From Aquila chrysaetos chrysaetos (taxonomy: Eukaryota; Chordata; Aves; Accipitriformes; Accipitridae): DNA of 64,000 nucleotides. Position numbers and translations under genes: made by a program. The notes under the pieces are model-generated. The model saw nothing but the letters and a program-made list of their open reading frames with translations, ran no database searches and was not told the origin of the DNA. Shown in pieces: positions 26,500 to 39,300 of the stretch (within the stretch, counting starts at the first letter, position 1; the number at the start of each line of letters is the position of its first letter). Location of the stretch: contig NC_044030.1 in NCBI RefSeq assembly GCF_900496995.4, positions 15,994,851 to 16,058,850 on the forward strand, given 5' to 3'.

Positions 26500-27144
26500 T
26501 CTCTCCCACAACCCATTTCACTTGTCCCAGCCTGAGTCCCATGGGAAGATGTTCTCCAGCTCCCAGGACCTCCTGAGGCCCAACGCTCATCTGGAGACAG
26601 TGTCATGACTCAGTTACTACAACATTAAACACAGGCTCTCCTGGCAGGCTAGCCACTGAAGGCACCATGCCTTCAAAGAGCCAGTTTCCTTCCTGACCAA
26701 TTCAGAAGCTTTAGGTACTAACAAGGGAGTGTTCTCAGTTCATTATTTCCAGTGCTTTTACTTGTACACAAAGATCTCTTTCATGCCTCCATCAGAAAAG
26801 ACAGAAGAGCCCTGCCTGGCTGGGTCTTTTGCACCATGTCAACTTCTGTCATGGTACCACAACTGGTATTTCCCATGGACCTTCAGCTGTAATCCTGAAC
26901 TGCACAGGACAGGGTGGGCTGAATGAGGAGAAGTACAGAAGAAGATAAAACTCCTTTGACACCTTCTAATCCATTACAAAGCCTGGCTTGGTCCTCAAAT
27001 GGTCGTATACCAATAGTCTCGCTTCCTGGAGCAGATGAACTCCTGCTGTGACCACCTTTCCCCCTCTGCTCCATCTTTTACAGACAGTTGCTACTGAAGA
27101 CCTTCTGCAAGGCGTGAGGGAAGTGATGAGGAACTCTGTTTTTG
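26500..27144 (-). other. Region downstream of the TBC1D2 stop, probable 3' UTR
   Basis: No exon or repeat is recognised here. It lies directly after the TBC1D2 stop codon and should include at least part of the 3' UTR. I saw no AATAAA on the minus strand in this interval, so the cleavage site is not placed. Confidence 0.4.
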
Positions 27145-27346
27145 TTAAATCTCTTCTTCCTCTTCACTAACAACCTCCTTCAGGTCCTGAGGCCCCTGCT
27201 CTGCTCTCTCTTTTACATAGGCTGCCTTGATCTGTTCCAGCTCACACAGCTCTGCCTCCAGCTCTTCTCTGTGCATCGACCGCCGGTTCCTCAGCACTTT
27301 CATGGGGAAGGGATTTAAGTCGTTGAAGGCGATGTTCATCAGCTTC
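27145..27346 (-). CDS. TBC1D2: TBC1D2 coding exon 13 (C-terminal end and stop)
   Basis: Encodes KLMNIAFNDLNPFPMKVLRN, a short coiled coil (REELEAELCELEQIK) and a glutamate-rich tail ending EEEEEI before a TAA stop at 27145-27147. Acceptor ATCGCAG. Confidence 0.97.
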
Positions 27347-30300
27347 CTGCGATGGAAAAGACAGGTCTGGTGAACCAATTTACTGGCTGTAACGGGTGGT
27401 AACAGATACGCCAAGTGCATCCTGGCATAGGCAAAGAGTAGAGCCTCAGATTTCAGCTCTCTGAGCTCAAAAGTCACCAAGCAGCAGAGTCTTCAAGGAA
27501 TCACAGGCAATTCCTTCTCACACAAACACCAACACAAGCAACGCTTTAAACAGCCTTACACCACCCCACCTTTTAAGGTACCGGTGGCAGGAGATGGTGG
27601 ATCAGATGCCAATTCTGATCGCCCCTGGGGCAGTGTCCTGGTTTCAACTGGGGTAGAGTTAATTTTCTTCCTAGTAACTGGTAGTGTGTTTTGGATTTAG
27701 TGAGAATAATATTGATAATACACTGATGTTCTTAGCTATTGCTAAGTAGTGCTGATTCTAAGTTAAGGGGTTTTCAGTTTCCCATGCTCCGCAAGCAAGC
27801 AGGGGTACAAGAAACTGGGAGGGAGCATAGCCAGGACGGCTGACTTGAACTAGCCAAAGGGATATTCCATACCATAGGACATCATGTCCAGTATATAAAC
27901 TGGGGGGCGTTGACCCGGAGGGGTGGATCACTGCTCAGGCATTGGTCAGCAGGTGGTGAGCAACTGCATTTATCTTTTCTTGTTTTCTTTTGGGGTTGTT
28001 TTTTTTTTACATTCATTTTCATTACTATTATTATTATTGTTATTGTTATTGTTTTATTGTTGTTGTTAGTATTATATTTTATTTTCCCTTAGTTATTAAA
28101 TTATTCTTATCTCAACCCACAGGTTGTGCTTTTTTTCAATTCTCTCCCCCATCCCACTGAGAGTGAGTGAGCGGCTGTGTGGTGCTTAGTTGCTGGCTGG
28201 GGTTAAACCACGACAGGAATATTCCTGACGCTGAGCTCTTATGATCACAGAAATCTTCCTCTTTGACACATGTTGCCAATAAAGGTTGTGAGTGGTGCTG
28301 TGTTTCCAAATACCCCAACTACAGCTTGAGAGAAACCCAGCAAGTGGCAGCACAATTTCCAGCTGCTGCAAAAAGCAGGCCGGCCCAGACTTTGTAGCCT
28401 GCCCTGCTGTAACATGCCTTTGCCCAAGCCAAAAAGACTTTAAGTAACACCTCAAAGGGCAAGCCAAAAAGAGACAAACTGATCCATGTCCCATGGATCT
28501 GCCAATGTGCATGCATCTCTCTTAATAGACTGGTCACAACTCTTTTTTATGCTGACCTAACAGGCAAGCAAGAACAAACTCAGGATGGAAGGTTATCTAC
28601 AACCCACAGTCCTACCTGCCATCCATGATCATTCTCGTGAAAAAGCGTAGGTACTGGTAGATCTCCACACTGTCGTGAATTCTTAGGATTTCCTCCTCAT
28701 TGTATTTAAAAATCGCAAGAGCATAACGGAAAATCACCTGGAGGGTTGAAAGGTGTTTGAGTTGACAAAGTCTTAGGCAGCTGAGGGACCAGGCCCTTCT
28801 GGTGTAAAACATGGGGTGGGGCATATGGCACTTGCAGTATAAGCTGGGCACTGGGCTTCTCCTGCTTGCAAGAGGCTGCATTAGGGCAGGCCTAAAGAAG
28901 CACAGTGCTAATGCTAAGAGAATGACTCTCTGTAAGCTAATTTAAAACCCCGGAGCATACCAGGTCCTCCAAAAGGACCCCATAGGGATTTCACAAGGGT
29001 TCTCCAGTTCTCCCCATGCACATGGGCAATGCAACACTCATGTTCTGAGATACTAACTCTCTGCCCATCTTCAGTTCCCTGTATCTGTCATACTCTCAGC
29101 TGTCCGGGTCACAGAGCAGAAGACACCATGGCCTTTCAGAGAGCTGTTTCATAGCAAGACTACCTGCTAAAAAGTGCCAGGGATACTGTGCACAGTATCA
29201 GGGACTAGGTTTGCCTACCGGCAGCAAGTACACAGACAACACAGAGGCTGGAAGGCATCAAGGCACCCCACCAAACAGGCAGGGTAGGACAAGAAGCACA
29301 ATCCCACATCTCTTTGACACATGTGTATGTCCATCACCCTGCCATCATGTCACAGAGGTGGTGCAGATGGGAGGAAGGCCTAGACTGAGAGTTGCACCTT
29401 AGTTCCCTCGTACAAGAAGGCATCCCACACTCGCAGGAGGATGTCGCTGACCAGGCTGTCCACAAAGGCCACCAGAAACCAATTGAAGGTGATGAGTGAG
29501 ACATCAATCCGATACTGCTCAAAATGAGCCATGAGGTGAGGCAGCTTCTCTGACAGGAAGTCTTTGAAGACTCTCTGATCTACCTAAAGTTGACAAAAAA
29601 AGAAAACAATGAAGCCCTAGTCAAGAGCAGTCCTGGTGTTGGAAGAGAGGAATGGGACAGTGGCCCATGCATGCTACGGTAATCACTGGTGCCACCTTCT
29701 AGCCTAACCACACCCTCAGAAGAGCAGAGCATCCTTTTCCTTCCAACCCTTCAAAATTACTGAGCAGTGTACTTGTACGCTGTACCCAGTGCAAGGCGTG
29801 GAGCTGAAACAGGCCCAACATACAAGCAGAAATACATATATTCTTCTCACTCAGAGGATCATATTCCCTCCCAGCCTCAATGTCTGGAGGGAAAGTGATG
29901 CCACATTTTCCCGCATCGGTCTTACTGGGATTTTCTGTGATGTCATGAGCATCCAACTGAATGACAGGGATTAAAACCTGCCCAGGTCTGAATGACTGCA
30001 CATGGCCCAACAGAATGAACACCTAGCACCTCTGACCAAGCAGGACCTGATCTTCTCACTTAACTTCTCTTCGTGGTCTGATTACTGTCTGTGCTCTGCT
30101 TTTGGTTGCATGAGCCGAGACACAGAAATGCAGTTGGTGAGATCCCTGACCCAGGTTTATAAAGGCATCATCTCAGGGAAGCCATAGTTTCAAGAGAGGA
30201 AGTGCTAAGGAGCAAGATCATAGTTAGGTCTTCCCCTACACCATACCATACTACTGCCCCAGCTGTGCCAGCCCACTTAGCTACGCCACAGTGGTACAAA

Positions 30301-33300
30301 CCAAACAAGGCGATATGCATGGTCTCTAAAATCTGCAAGAGCTAAACCTTAAGTTTTCCAGCCAACTCAGAGCTTTCACTTTATCAAGCCAGCCCACAAA
30401 GCATCACCCTAGATCTTCCTCTTTATGTGGGTCTTGGGTAGACTTTCAAAGTCCAACCATGGGGTCAGGAAGTCTTTCTAAAAAAGGCTCCCTCAGCTGA
30501 CAGTCTTTTGTCACCAAATGTAGGGGACCCTCTGTGTCTTCAGTCTGCCATGTTTTCCCTGTCAATCACTATTTGTCAAGTATTGAGCACTGGCTATTAA
30601 ATCTCACAGCTAACACTACCTCCTACTCTGGACAGACATTTTGCTATGCATATTGCCGCTATCTGCTGCTTCCCCAGTCCATGGGTTGGCCTCTCCACCA
30701 GCACACCACTGTCCCAGTAAACATTAGTGTATTGGGTCTGACTGAGATGGAGTTAATTCTCCCCATAGCAGCCCTCATAGTGCTGTGCCCTGCATTGGTA
30801 GCTGCTTCACTTCTACTAGGCCCTCTGTCCTGGTTTCAGCTGGGATAGAGTTAATTTTCCTTCCAGTAGCTGGTATGGTGTTGTGTTTTGGATTCAGTAT
30901 GAGAAGAATGTTGATAACACACGGATGTTTTCAGTTGTTGCCAGGTAGTGTTTAGACTAAGTGAAGGATTTTTCAGCTTCTCATGGCCAGCCAGCAAGAA
31001 GGCTGGAGGGGCACAAGAAGTTGGGAGGGGACACAGCCAGGACACCTGACCCAAACTGGCCAAAGAGGTATTCCATACCATGTGATGTCATGCCCAGTAT
31101 ATAAACTGGGGGGGAGTCGGCTTGGGGGAGTGGATCGCTGCTCGGGAACTAACAGGGCATTGGTTGTCGAGTGGTGAGCAATTGCATTGTGCATCACTTG
31201 TTTCGTAAATTCCAATCATTTTACTATTATTGTCATTTTATTATTGTTATTATTATCATTATTAGTTTCTTCCTTTCTGGTCTATTAAACTGTTCTTATC
31301 TCAACCCACAAGTTTTACCTGCTTTTCCTGATTCTCTCCTCTATCCCACTGGGTGGGGGAAGTGAGTGAGCGGCTGAGTGGTGTTTAGTTACTGGCTGGG
31401 GTTAAACCACTACACCCTCCTTAAAATAAGTAACTGTGCAATTAATGGGCACCTTCCTTCTGACTAACCTGACCTTCAAGTGATTACTCAGGAATGGTTC
31501 CCAACTTTCTAGTGCTGGGGATCAATTTTGCTGCTCCTGTGTGTGCAACAAGTTTGTACTGTCAAGTCTACAACACCTCTGCAATGAAAGGGATTGCAAG
31601 ATGGTATCACTGTCCTGTGAGAAATCAAACACACTGCAAGCTGACTGCTTGCTTTTAAACCTTTACTGTAAATCACTGTATCAGAGTCCAAGCAGATGTG
31701 AGGGTGCCCAGCTCACCTGTGATGTTATCAGTGTGTCACTGTAGTAGTCTGCTGGCATCAGGTTCTCCACAATATGGACTAGGCACCAGAAAGCACTTTC
31801 CTCATCTTCCAGGACCAGGAGGGCAACAGCTGCCAATCTGTGATGGACAAGACATGGTGAGGCAATGCAAAACTGCAGGAGGAGACATAGGCCAGCACAG
31901 GAACCAGAGAATCCAAGATTCCTCTTGGTGTGTCTCTAGCTCCATGAGTGTCCAAAATACCAAACATGGCAAGGCAGTTAGTCAGAGAGGCAAATGATCT
32001 GTTCTCTGGGTTTCTGAAGGAACCATGGGACTGTGATTTTCTTTCCCATGTTCCTCTGTCAGCAAACAGGAAGCATCAAATATGGAACTGGTGCAACAAA
32101 GCCAGACTCCCCAGCTAATGGGATGTTCTGTAGGTCTGCTGAAGTTAGCGGTGTGCTGATTTTGGCTATTTCAATACAGGAAAGAGCTCACTCAGAGATA
32201 CTCCATATTATGTGACACAGCTCACCTTCCCATACACTCTTCTACAGTCCTTACCCCCTTCAGCTTTGACTCACTCCTTTTCAGCCAGACTGGAAAGATG
32301 ATATCTAATGTCAAGGACTCTCCAGAGAGGAAAACGTCCTTCTGAAGACCATTCAAAGAACAACAGGAATAGCTTACACAGGCTCTCCTCATGTGAAAAG
32401 GTCCACCCAGAAATTCCCTTCTTGCAGTTAGTACCTGGTGCCTCTTTTACTTGGCAGCACATTTTTAAGAAGTCTGGTTTTATCTTTGCTACGGCCTTCT
32501 TTGGGAAATGAAAGAAGCTTTTAGATTCCCTGAAGCTTCTCTGCTCCAGACAGAACAACCCCAGTTTCCTCAGCCTCTCCTCATGTCATTTGCTGCAACT
32601 CCCTTATCTCTAGCACTTCCCAACATTTCCTCCAACTCTTCTTAGCAAAAAGGGGAATCACCAGGGTGTTCTTCTAAGCACATTAAGACTTAGCAATTCA
32701 GCCCCAGCCTCATGCTGTTATTCTGAGACTGCCTCACTTTACCTCCTATAGCTGCTCCTTCCTATTCTGTAACCATGGAAATGCCGAATAAGTACATCCT
32801 GCTGCTTGCTTGATCCCAGCAACAATACTGGGTGAAAAAAGACACCAAATGCAGAATTCTGCAGGAAAATACCTAGAGCCAGGACAGAACTTGAGAGAGG
32901 CAGGAGCCTGCGGTTGCCTGAGTCACAGACTAAAGTTTGTGTCTACACCTTCTCAGTGCTATCCCATGAAAAAGCAGCATACCTGGCTCCTCACCTGTTC
33001 AGTCCCTGGCAGTATCCAATGGCAGGATTGTGCCAGGAGAATGCTAGCAACACTCTCCGGAGCTTGGGGATGAGCTGGGAGGTAGGAGAGGAAAAATGTT
33101 TGTTGTTGGTCAGTGTGCGAGGCAGGTCAAGCTCAATCTGCCGGCAGGCAGGGTGCTCAGTGCTCTCGCTCTGCCGTAACAGCCGCTGGTAGTGGTCAGG
33201 CAGACGGCTGCAGTGCCGGCTGACAATCCACCTCCAGACCCGTTGCCGATGCTCCACTGGAATGCCACTTCGGATCAGGCTTTTCAGCTCTGCAGATGGG

Positions 33301-36300
33301 CTCAGCTCTCCAACGCTGTTCCACCTGTCACGGAGGGGCTTCTCCACTACTTGCTGGCTCCGCAGGTTGTTTGACTTTATCTCCAGGGCTTGGATTTTGG
33401 CCAGAAGTTTCCAGTCCTCAACTTCATAGTCAGGTACAGTCATAAATCCATACTCATCATACTCACTGGAAGAACACAAGGCAGAGGTTAGTTCAAAGGA
33501 CAGTGCTGGTACCTGCATCAATGGCCACTCACTGCTTGGGGCCATGCCAGCTACAGCCTGCTGCCAGGTTCCTGTCACCCATGGCAGAGCGCGGGTACTC
33601 CTCCTTCACTTCTCTTGCAGCTGCATGTGAGAGCCTGCCATGCCCACTGTTTCAGAGCCTTGAGAACAAATGAGAGCCTGCAGCAACAGCACACACACAC
33701 ACAAACTCAAGTGTAACTTTGCGCTGAGCTACAGCCCAACCTCATCAGACCTCTCTCACCTCGCCTGGTCCCCTGCCCCTAAGGGATTATCTAGCTCAGC
33801 CTGTGTACCTTCTCCCTGCCATGCCCTAGCACAGAAACTGTTTTGTAGGAAGGGACTGCAAAGGCTCTGGGGCATCAGACCAAAGAACAGAGATCCACAG
33901 TACCTTCTGGTGTCTCCCTGTACACAATGCAAATCACCTACTGATCAGAAAACACCAGAAGCACTGATAGTACAGCTCGTTGAAGGTTTTTGTATCATCA
34001 GTCCACATGCTGGGATACTTGTAAGACATTATTACATTCTTGACAGAGAGACCAAGCCTGGCCTGGGGGTCTTATCTCCAAAGCTACCTGGAGGACCTGT
34101 GAGTCTGACCAGTCAGATGAAATAGAAACTGATACAGAACTGGGGCATTAACTGGGCAAGAAAGTATAAACACAAATGCCAGCATACCAGCAGCGCTGGT
34201 GGCAAGGCTCTCTGGAGGTCTCCAGTCCAGCCCCCCTTCACTGCAGGATTGTCCCCAGCATTAGAACAGGGCAACAGTGGCTTTGTATGGCTGGGACTAG
34301 AAAACCCCAAAGGATGGAGATCCCCCACCTTCCAGGTGGCCTCCTCTCCTACAGAAGTTTATCCTTATGTCCAATGTTTACCTCCCAGGCATACCATGGC
34401 TGTTGTCACTTGCCATACTGTCTGCCACTGCCAAGAAAAGTTTAGCTGTACCATCTTTAATTCCCCTTTCTACAGTGTTATGCTGCTATCAGATACTCGT
34501 GGTCTCCACACCACCAAACTAAACAAACTTCCTCAACCTCCACTCCTAGGTCATGGCTCCAAGTCCCTGCTACAGAAATGTCCCTGGATCTTTCTTGCCT
34601 GCTTATTCCCCTCCACGGCCAGACTCCTACAAGGGTGTGAATATCGCCGTGCTCTTGCCTCTTACCTTACAGGGTTCAGGTTAAAACTTTCTTCTGCTTC
34701 TTCCTTCACATCCCACTGGAGTGCTTCCTGGATGAGGTTCCTCACCAACTCAGCATGGGAGCTGGGCAGGCCAGGCATAGCTTCCTGCAGCTTCCGCAAG
34801 ACTGTCAGGTATTTGCTCTCCATCTGGCAGTTTCGTGCTTGCAGGCAGGCACACTGATGGGGAAACAAGAGGGAATGAGCTGTCTCATTGATGGTTCTTC
34901 CTGCATTGCCACTGCTCTCTACTGGTCTGGTTTGCATGTAAAGTGAAGACTCCTGAACAGCAAAGCACCAGAAAACACATCCAGCAGTTTTCTACAGTCA
35001 GCAGAACTGCAGCTATGAATGAATTACCATGTTCTATGAACAAGCACAAGCTGCAGTAGCTAGCATGCAACAGAATTTGCTTATGGAGTGGGAGACCTAC
35101 TACACCATCACCTTCTTCAGCTACTGCATTACATCAGTGGATGGTCATATCCCAGCCAGCTCGGCTCGGGACACAACCAAAGAGCCACCACTGCAGCTGA
35201 GTTCTCTGCAGGCTTTTTCCCTACTCCTCAGACAAGTTCTCTACCCCACATTGAGCTGTATCCTGATAGAACACCTCTCCTAGGACTGAACTATGACTGT
35301 ACCATTTTCAGGATACACGGTAGCACCACAGACAAGGTGAACACATGCCCCTCAGTGACCTCAGTCCCATGGCACTGGTACACAATGTTTCTCAAGCACA
35401 TGAAGCCCAACTGAGTTCAAACAGCAGGACAGTCCTTGCCACCACCATACTCCGGGGCACACAAAGCAGAAAAAAGGAATGAGGACTGTTATTCCCCACT
35501 CCATAAGTGGGGAACTGAGGCCACACAGGTGACAAGACTCGGCCAATCTCTCACAGGAAGCTTAATGAAGACTCCTGGTCAGTGGGAAGTGGCAGTTGAA
35601 AACAAAAACGCAACAGAAACCACAGAGAGAATTAGGCTGCCTATAGAGGGGGCAGAAAGGAGAGTGGGGTACTGTCATATTGCCACTTTAATCAGCATTT
35701 TGCCTCCCATTGGGCATGTTGGTCTGATTACTTCCTTTCTGAACGTTACAAAAGTTTCAAGATCAGAGAATGGCAGTAAGTTATGAGGTAGGCAGGGTTT
35801 CAAATGACTAGAAAGCAAGATGTAAGAAAGGCAATAACACTTCAGAAGCAGCTTTTTGCCCTGTTCCAGAATCCAAGACTGTGGAGACATACCTTAAAAC
35901 CCAGGGAAGTAAAACCCAGGGAAAACCCACAGAACAAATGCCAGCACACACCTGGGGAAGTGGTTCAGGACAAGAAGGTAGGATTAGACAAGTCTGAGAG
36001 TAACCAGGTTATGCACACTTACAAGGCTAGAAATAAAAACAGAGCTTATGAAAACGTAAGAACTCTGATCTAGCTGCAGGACCTGAGAGTGCTGCCACCT
36101 GGCAGTGCCAAGCCTAGTAGAGAAATCAAGACTAGATGGAGCCACAGTTTAGTCAGTCTGCCAGGTCTCAAGAAAATTTTCTGATTCCCTACACATAGTG
36201 TTGGTTTTTTATTTGTATCCAAAAGCATAGCTGAAATGCAGAATTCTGGGTTAAGTTTCAGCATCTTTAAGACCGAGCTTTGCAGGTATTTTACTTTTAT

Positions 36301-39300
36301 TGAAGAATGAAAATGATCACGTCTAATTTAGGAACAACACAAAGCAGAAAAAAAAGTCACACTAAAAACACACATCGGGAAGAAAGCTTATTCCTGGTGT
36401 GTTTTGGACCAAAATCCATTCCAGTGACAACTTTGGAAAGAAATTAGTAACAGCTCTCACCAAGGAAAAAAAAGTCATTTTGCCTTACCTTCATCAGAAG
36501 GGCTTTTTCATTCTCAGCAACACTTGTCCAGAGTCGAGTAACCTGGTGGATCTCCGAGTTGAGAAATTGGTTCTGGGTTTTGTATGCATCAATATCATCC
36601 TGCCACAAAGCAAAACAGTAACACAAAGAGAGTTCTTGAGGGGCTTGGAATCCACTCCCCGTTCAGGGACCTCAGGTGTGGATTGTGTTAAGGACAAGAA
36701 AATATGTCAACAATTTTGTGTTCTGGGGAGAAGACAGGACTCACCAGGACAAATATTGCCTACAAAGGAAATCAAGGCACAACATTAAATAGGAGTGTCG
36801 TGCATAGACAAGACACTTGAAAATGCTAAGCGCACTGCACGTACATGCTTACAAAACACAGAGACATCCAGGTGATATAAAGCTAGAGAAGCACCTAAAT
36901 AAGATGAAGAATATATGTGTTCTGTTCTATTTTTTTTTAAAACTGACACAAATCTCAGCCCCATGGCTGGCCACAAAAACAAACACTCTCCCACAATGCA
37001 ATAAGTGGCTCTTGTGGCAATTCTCAACCCCACACTAACTGGTCGTTATAACTGTGTATATAGTGACATACCACAGGCTGGATCTGAAAGAACCAGGATG
37101 TATTGGGAAACTGTTGGCAAGAGGGAAACACAGAGGAAAAAGCTAGTGATGGCAGCAAGTGAGTCTGCAGCTGTGAAACAAAAGAAGACCAAAGAAAGAT
37201 GGAGGCATTGAATGGTGACAGGAAGACAAACAAAACAGGCTCTGAGCTAAAGCTGAAACTGATCCAGATCCTTTTGAGCACCCTATTGGTATCAGGTGAG
37301 CCCCTTCCAGCCTGTCTCTGGTTTGGAGACAGATGGAGCAACTAGCAGAAGTATATTCTGTGGTTCCAACAAGGAACGCCCTCCCACTGAACCAGAGGAC
37401 ACAGAAATAGGAGCCCCCAAATGACCTGTGCTGTCTCACACACCTTCAGGTGCTCAATCTCCTCCTGCTGCTTATACAATGTCTCTGCAGTGATAGTGTT
37501 GGCTTCTTGCAGGGGGTCAGACAGCTCTTGGGCCATCTGCTCTGTCAAGGCCATGATGACTTCCTGTTTGGCGTGGTTCTTCTCCATCAGAAGCTGCACG
37601 TGCTCCTTGAGTTCCTGGATGTGGCTGTCTCTCAAACTCAATATCTGCTCCAGTTCCTTCTTTTCTTGCTCAAGAGCTTCCAGTCGACTGGTGAGATCTG
37701 CGATTTGTCTCACTTTGTGGCGCACCAGCTCCAGCCTGTCCTTATCTTCAGCTGCAGTGAGATACATGCTAGATACTCGCTTCTCCTGCTGTGCTGCCTC
37801 TAGCGCTTTATGGAGAAGTTTAACCAGCTCCTGGAAAGGGAATGCAAAGCCATTACATCACAGTGCGGCCCAGGGCAATGGCAGCACGGACAGCACAGCC
37901 CCAACCAGTAATGAGTGAACAGTGAAGGGTCCTCAGGATCTTAAAACCGACTCATTTCAGAAGCAAAACTGCACGCAGCAATCTTGAAATCACAATGTTT
38001 CCCCAACAGAGAAGCTCTGCTCTCAGAGCTAGGCCTGAAAGGCCTCTGCAGCATACCACAGGTTACTTGACTTTAGGTGGATTGCTAACAGACAAGCTGC
38101 TGCTCACACTGTCTGAATTCTGACTTTCTAGTCATCCTTCTTGGGAGACCCAGCAGAGACCACAGAAGCTGGAGATCTGGTCAGCAGTGTGGTAAAATAG
38201 GAGGGATGGAAATAATGCAGTCTGCATCCATCTGTGCTACAAGAAGGAAACTCCCTCTGCCAGAGTCCTCCCTTACTCCATCCCACATGAAGGCACAAAA
38301 GCTTGTTGCAGCAACATGCTGCTGATCCAGACTCTGCCACCTCAGCCATTTAAGGAAGCAAACCAAGCATGCAACTGATTGCCCACCATGGGACCTGGCT
38401 CTCCTGCCTCTTCTGCTGGAAGAGCTACCAGCATCATTCGGGGAGAGCCTGGCATTGCTCCATGCTTGTGAAGAAAAACAGTACCATTCAGAAAAGGCAG
38501 CCCTTGCAGTCAGCCATGTGCTGACTTCTACAGTCAATCACCTCTTAATGGTGGATTGCTGTTCAAAAAGCATGACGTGCTGTTAACAGCATGACTCAGC
38601 CTGGCAGTTCCTGCCAGTGTCACGGTACATGTTGAGGACTGTACTTCACACATTCACTCAGCAATTGAGATGGACCAGAAAGACACCTGAAGAGCGCACT
38701 TGGATTTGTTTTACCTCCCATTTCCAGCCCTTCCGCTAGCTGCACTTCCTAGCACTGGGCACATTCTCCCTTGCACTGGGCACAATCAAGCACATAAAAA
38801 GGGGTAACACCAGCAGCTTCAACTGGTCCCCAGTGAGTACCTGCTGAGCACTTCTCAGCCTAACACCAAAGTATAAGGGAGTCCCTGTGACCAGTCTCAG
38901 GGCCCTGCCCTTAGAAGCAGCAGACTCTTCGCTACACTCACCTTCTGTGACTTGACTTCCTCTGTGAGTGTCAGGATCTGTTGCTGTAGGACACTCACTT
39001 TGTCCATTGGGTTCCTCTCCCTGGACACTTCTTCAGGCAAGCCTGGTAAGCCACTGTTCATCCATCTGGCTTTCCTAACCCAGTTCATCCTTCCATCTTC
39101 CGGGATCCCCTCCTTAACTGAAGGGAAGTAGGGTTAATTTACACAGAATTGGGTTGCTACTATGAACTCCCGAGTCTTCTGGGGGGGGGACTCACAACAG
39201 CTCAGCAGAGAAGACTGACACACAGGACAAGGAAAATTGACCTGCTGGGATCCACAGAGTTGAAGCACAGACAGTAGGGATCAGCCACAGGTACCCCCAG

